A stretch of DNA of 5,724 nucleotides from an uncultured Porphyromonadaceae bacterium (lineage in GTDB: Bacteria; Bacteroidota; Bacteroidia; Bacteroidales; Muribaculaceae), in assembly GCA_947176615.1 (NCBI GenBank), contig CAMWRO010000198.1:1-5724 (forward strand), read 5' to 3'. The position numbers were made by a program, and so were the translations under genes. This document shows, in pieces, positions 3,758 to 5,724 of this stretch. The notes below the pieces were generated by a model, which was not told where the DNA came from, made no database searches, and saw nothing but the letters and a program-made list of their open reading frames with translations. The first letter of the stretch is position 1; every line of letters begins with the position of its first letter.

Positions 3758-5452
3758 ATGAAAAAAATCTACACATCCATGATTGCACTCTCTCTGGGGG
3801 CATTCTGTGGCCTTACTCTCTCCGCACAGGAAATGACGGAAAAACCGGTTTATAATGAAACCACATCAACAGAATATGATGATCTTATATCTGCTGTTGC
3901 TGCCGTTGCTGACAACGATGTCATTGTCTTAAAGGGTGATGTCACATTGTCGAGTGGCAGAATAGACCTTCCCGGCAAGACTTTTACAATAAAAAGTGCT
4001 GACGCAGAGAATCAGGCTAAAATCATACGCGCAGATAACAATGTAGACAAACTGTTCTTCCTCATAAAGGATGCTGCGACAAATGTCACAATCCAAGATG
4101 TCATTATCGATGGAAACAACGTAGCGGCAACCAACAGCGATGTCGAGGCTAACAACGGCGGTACGCTGATTCTTTCAAATGTTGTATTTGAAAACTGCAC
4201 TCACGATAACGGCCGCGTAATCAATTTCAAAGGGAATGCCAATGTCTATCTGACCGATGTCAAGATGAACAATTGCTCGGTATCAACTAATGACGGGTAC
4301 ATATATGTCAGAAACAACGGCAATGACAAACTTTATCTGTCGGGTGACAACCTTGTGTCGGTAAACATTCCGAATGACTGGCGTATTTTTGTCGATAAGC
4401 CGTTGACCAACACTGTTCCCATCGATCTTTACGTTCCCGAAAACCGCGCCACGTTGACAAAAAAGGCTGTCGTCCTGAATACTAAAGAATTTACAAAATT
4501 TCGGTTTGTAAACAATCCTGCCATCTGCTTGTGGCCTAAAAACGGAACAGGAAACGAACTCAATGTAAACGAGTCGTCAGTGTGCAACGAAACGACTCAA
4601 ACCGGATGGTATGCATTTAATGATGCCGTAAATTATGCCGCTGATAATGACGTTATCGCGTTATTGACAGATGTTGAAACCGAAGGCGGTGTTACCGTCT
4701 CAGGAAAAAGCGTCGTTGTTAAAGGCGGCGTGACTGAAGCTCGCGGCGCAGTTGACGGCCATTCGATTACCTTGACAAAATCCAACCGCTTTTTCCTCGT
4801 TAACGGAGGCGGTTCTCTGTCTCTTGAAAACCTCGTGTGTGACGGAAACAATATGGAACGTAACGGTTCCTTCTTCGAGGCCGCAGGTGACGGAAATCAG
4901 GGTGGAACGCTCAATATGACCGATGTGGAACTTACCAACTTCAAGTCTACCCACAACCAAGGAGTCGTTGCTGTAAAAAACAATGCGAAAGCAAACTTGG
5001 AGAATGTATCTGTGACCAATTCCACTGTGCCTGAAAATCGTGGCGAGATATTTGTCGGCAACAACAACGTGTCTTTGTCGGGCAACAATTCACTCTCTCT
5101 TTATGTTGAAGGCGAGCGTCACATCAACGTATCAGATCTGACCAATGTGGAGCCGTTAACCGTCATACTGCAAAATTCATCTGAAGAGCGTAGCAGTGTC
5201 ATAAATGGAACCACTGAAACAAGCCTGTTTAACGTTCTCTCTGCCGACGGAAACAATGTCGACATCAAGTCGGACGGAGAAAATAATATCATTGTCGGGA
5301 CCCCTGTGCCGACCGCTATTGACGAAATCGGGGTTGACGGCGAGGACGCTCCGGTTGAGTACTACAATGTTCAGGGAATCCGCGTGGAGAATCCCGAGCA
5401 TGGCCTCTACATCAAGCGTCAAGGCAACAAAGTCTCGAAAGTCATTCTTTAA
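3758..5452 (+). CDS. Exported tandem beta-helix-like protein with C-terminal sorting-like tail
   Basis: A 564-residue protein with a clear signal peptide (1-24, 'MKKIYTSMIALSLGAFCGL', cleavage near SAQ|E). The mature part holds two diverged copies of one module, offset by about 244-249 residues: 'ADNDVI' at 51 and 295, 'FFL' at 100 and 345, 'DGNN' at 118 and 362, 'GGTL' at 134 and 382, 'LSGDN/LSGNN' at 194 and 440. Short beta segments alternate with Asn/Asp/Gly turns ('ANVYLTDVKMNNCSVS', 'AKANLENVSVTNSTVP'), the pattern of right-handed parallel beta-helix, pectate-lyase-like or adhesin-like folds. I see no lyase or hydrolase catalytic motif, so a binding or structural role is likelier. After a linker ('VPTAIDEIGVDGEDAPVE', 517-534) the tail 'YYNVQGIRVENPEHGLYIKR' (535-554) resembles the type IX secretion C-terminal sorting region, suggesting surface delivery; this is family knowledge, not proof. 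Composition is visibly more AT-rich than typA. It is monocistronic, between the hairpin block and a strong terminator. The substrate is unknown. Confidence 0.85.
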   Translation: MKKIYTSMIALSLGAFCGLTLSAQEMTEKPVYNETTSTEYDDLISAVAAVADNDVIVLKGDVTLSSGRIDLPGKTFTIKSADAENQAKIIRADNNVDKLFFLIKDAATNVTIQDVIIDGNNVAATNSDVEANNGGTLILSNVVFENCTHDNGRVINFKGNANVYLTDVKMNNCSVSTNDGYIYVRNNGNDKLYLSGDNLVSVNIPNDWRIFVDKPLTNTVPIDLYVPENRATLTKKAVVLNTKEFTKFRFVNNPAICLWPKNGTGNELNVNESSVCNETTQTGWYAFNDAVNYAADNDVIALLTDVETEGGVTVSGKSVVVKGGVTEARGAVDGHSITLTKSNRFFLVNGGGSLSLENLVCDGNNMERNGSFFEAAGDGNQGGTLNMTDVELTNFKSTHNQGVVAVKNNAKANLENVSVTNSTVPENRGEIFVGNNNVSLSGNNSLSLYVEGERHINVSDLTNVEPLTVILQNSSEERSSVINGTTETSLFNVLSADGNNVDIKSDGENNIIVGTPVPTAIDEIGVDGEDAPVEYYNVQGIRVENPEHGLYIKRQGNKVSKVIL

Positions 5453-5510
5453 GCGCAGTGTTTATAGTTAATGCGATAAGTGCATGAAAGCCGTGACGGC
5501 TCTGCACCTT

Positions 5511-5545
5511 CCACCCGCCCCGAAAATGGGGCGGGTGGTTTGTTT
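5511..5545 (+). terminator. Strong intrinsic terminator after the beta-helix gene
   Basis: Perfect 11-bp GC-rich stem CCACCCGCCCC (5511-5521) / GGGGCGGGTGG (5528-5538), 6-nt loop GAAAAT, followed by TTTGTTT (5539-5545). It ends the transcript of the exported beta-helix protein 58 nt after its stop and isolates it from rpsF. A smaller stem just upstream (AGCCG/CGGCT, 5489-5501, inside TGCA repeats at 5481 and 5503) may stack on it. Confidence 0.92.
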
Positions 5546-5601
5546 ATAGCCACATTGGATTGAATTTGTCGGGATTGACGTGAATTTTCTCTCACGGAGT
5601 A

Positions 5602-5633
5602 TTTGCATGTTTGTTAAAAATTTCTTACCTTTG
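5602..5633 (+). promoter_or_regulatory. Bacteroidetes sigma-ABfr-type promoter of rpsF
   Basis: TTTG at 5602-5605 (-33 box) and TACCTTTG at 5626-5633 (-7 box, consensus TAnnTTTG) are separated by 20 nt, an essentially ideal match to the housekeeping promoter of Bacteroidetes. Transcription should start a few bases downstream, around 5637-5641, giving a leader of about 30 nt that is A/T-rich. A second TTTG (5610-5613) is too close to serve as the -33 box. Confidence 0.88.
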
Positions 5634-5669
5634 CGGTCGATTTTAACCAATTACAAAAAATTCAACCAA

Positions 5670-5724
5670 ATGAATCATTACGAAACCGTTTTCATTTTAA
5701 CTCCCGTTTTGTCTGATGCTCAGA
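5670..5724 (+). CDS. rpsF: 30S ribosomal protein S6, N-terminus only (3' cut by window edge)
   Basis: The first 18 codons read MNHYETVFILTPVLSDAQ, the typical Bacteroidetes S6 start ('YETVFILTPVLS' forms strand 1 and the beginning of helix 1 of the ferredoxin-like fold). S6 binds 16S rRNA in the 30S platform together with S18. In this phylum the gene normally heads rpsF-rpsR-rplI, which would lie beyond the window. The ATG at 5670 follows an A-rich leader (ACAAAAAATTCAACCAA) with no Shine-Dalgarno, as usual for the phylum, and sits about 30 nt after the predicted transcription start. About 100 residues are missing at the 3' side. Confidence 0.93.
   Translation, partial: MNHYETVFILTPVLSDAQ

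Noticed and set aside
1..5724. tRNA or rRNA genes
   Set aside because: No cloverleaf with a GTTCRA-type T-loop and acceptor pairing, and no rRNA-like conserved stretch, was seen on either strand.

Overview
The window looks like a chromosomal piece of a Bacteroidales bacterium, probably of the Muribaculaceae/Prevotella-like gut group. The evidence is a TypA/BipA and an S6 N-terminus of Bacteroidetes type, a canonical Bacteroidetes promoter (TTTG, 20 nt, TAccTTTG) in front of rpsF, starts without Shine-Dalgarno sequences, and a secreted protein ending in the 'YYNVQGIRV...GLYIKR' tail common in this order. The family-level placement is inference.

Layout, all genes on the + strand: (1) the 3' three quarters of typA (1-1367); (2) a 160-bp AT-rich spacer with GGTTTAA-type inverted repeats that can form two mutually exclusive hairpins; (3) a tight three-gene operon (1535-3207) of an ECF-like sigma factor, a single-pass membrane protein that is very likely its anti-sigma factor (4-nt ATGA overlap), and a small exported protein of unknown function; (4) a 550-bp non-coding stretch (3208-3757) packed with at least eight hairpins; (5) a 564-residue exported protein made of two diverged tandem beta-helix-like halves plus a C-terminal sorting-like tail (3758-5452); (6) a strong intrinsic terminator, then the promoter and first 18 codons of rpsF (ribosomal protein S6), cut by the window edge.

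Two conserved translation genes (typA, rpsF) therefore flank an accessory block. The sigma/anti-sigma/exported-protein trio reads as a cell-envelope signalling unit: the membrane protein would hold the sigma factor at the inner face, while its periplasmic tail and the exported third product are candidates for sensing. The beta-helix protein downstream is a separate transcription unit, and nothing in the sequence links it to that sigma factor.

The most interesting signal is in the non-coding block. Two hairpins in inverted orientation (3334-3367 on +, 3455-3486 on -) each carry the tetranucleotide GTAG directly at the 5' foot of the stem. They share the rest of the stem but differ at three consecutive base pairs, all three compensated. 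This is the architecture of REP/BIME elements mobilised by RAYT (TnpA-REP) transposases. A third GTAG-footed hairpin lies at 3538-3585, and a short repeat (CAGCGACGCAATGC) recurs three times, once inside the last codons of the exported protein gene.
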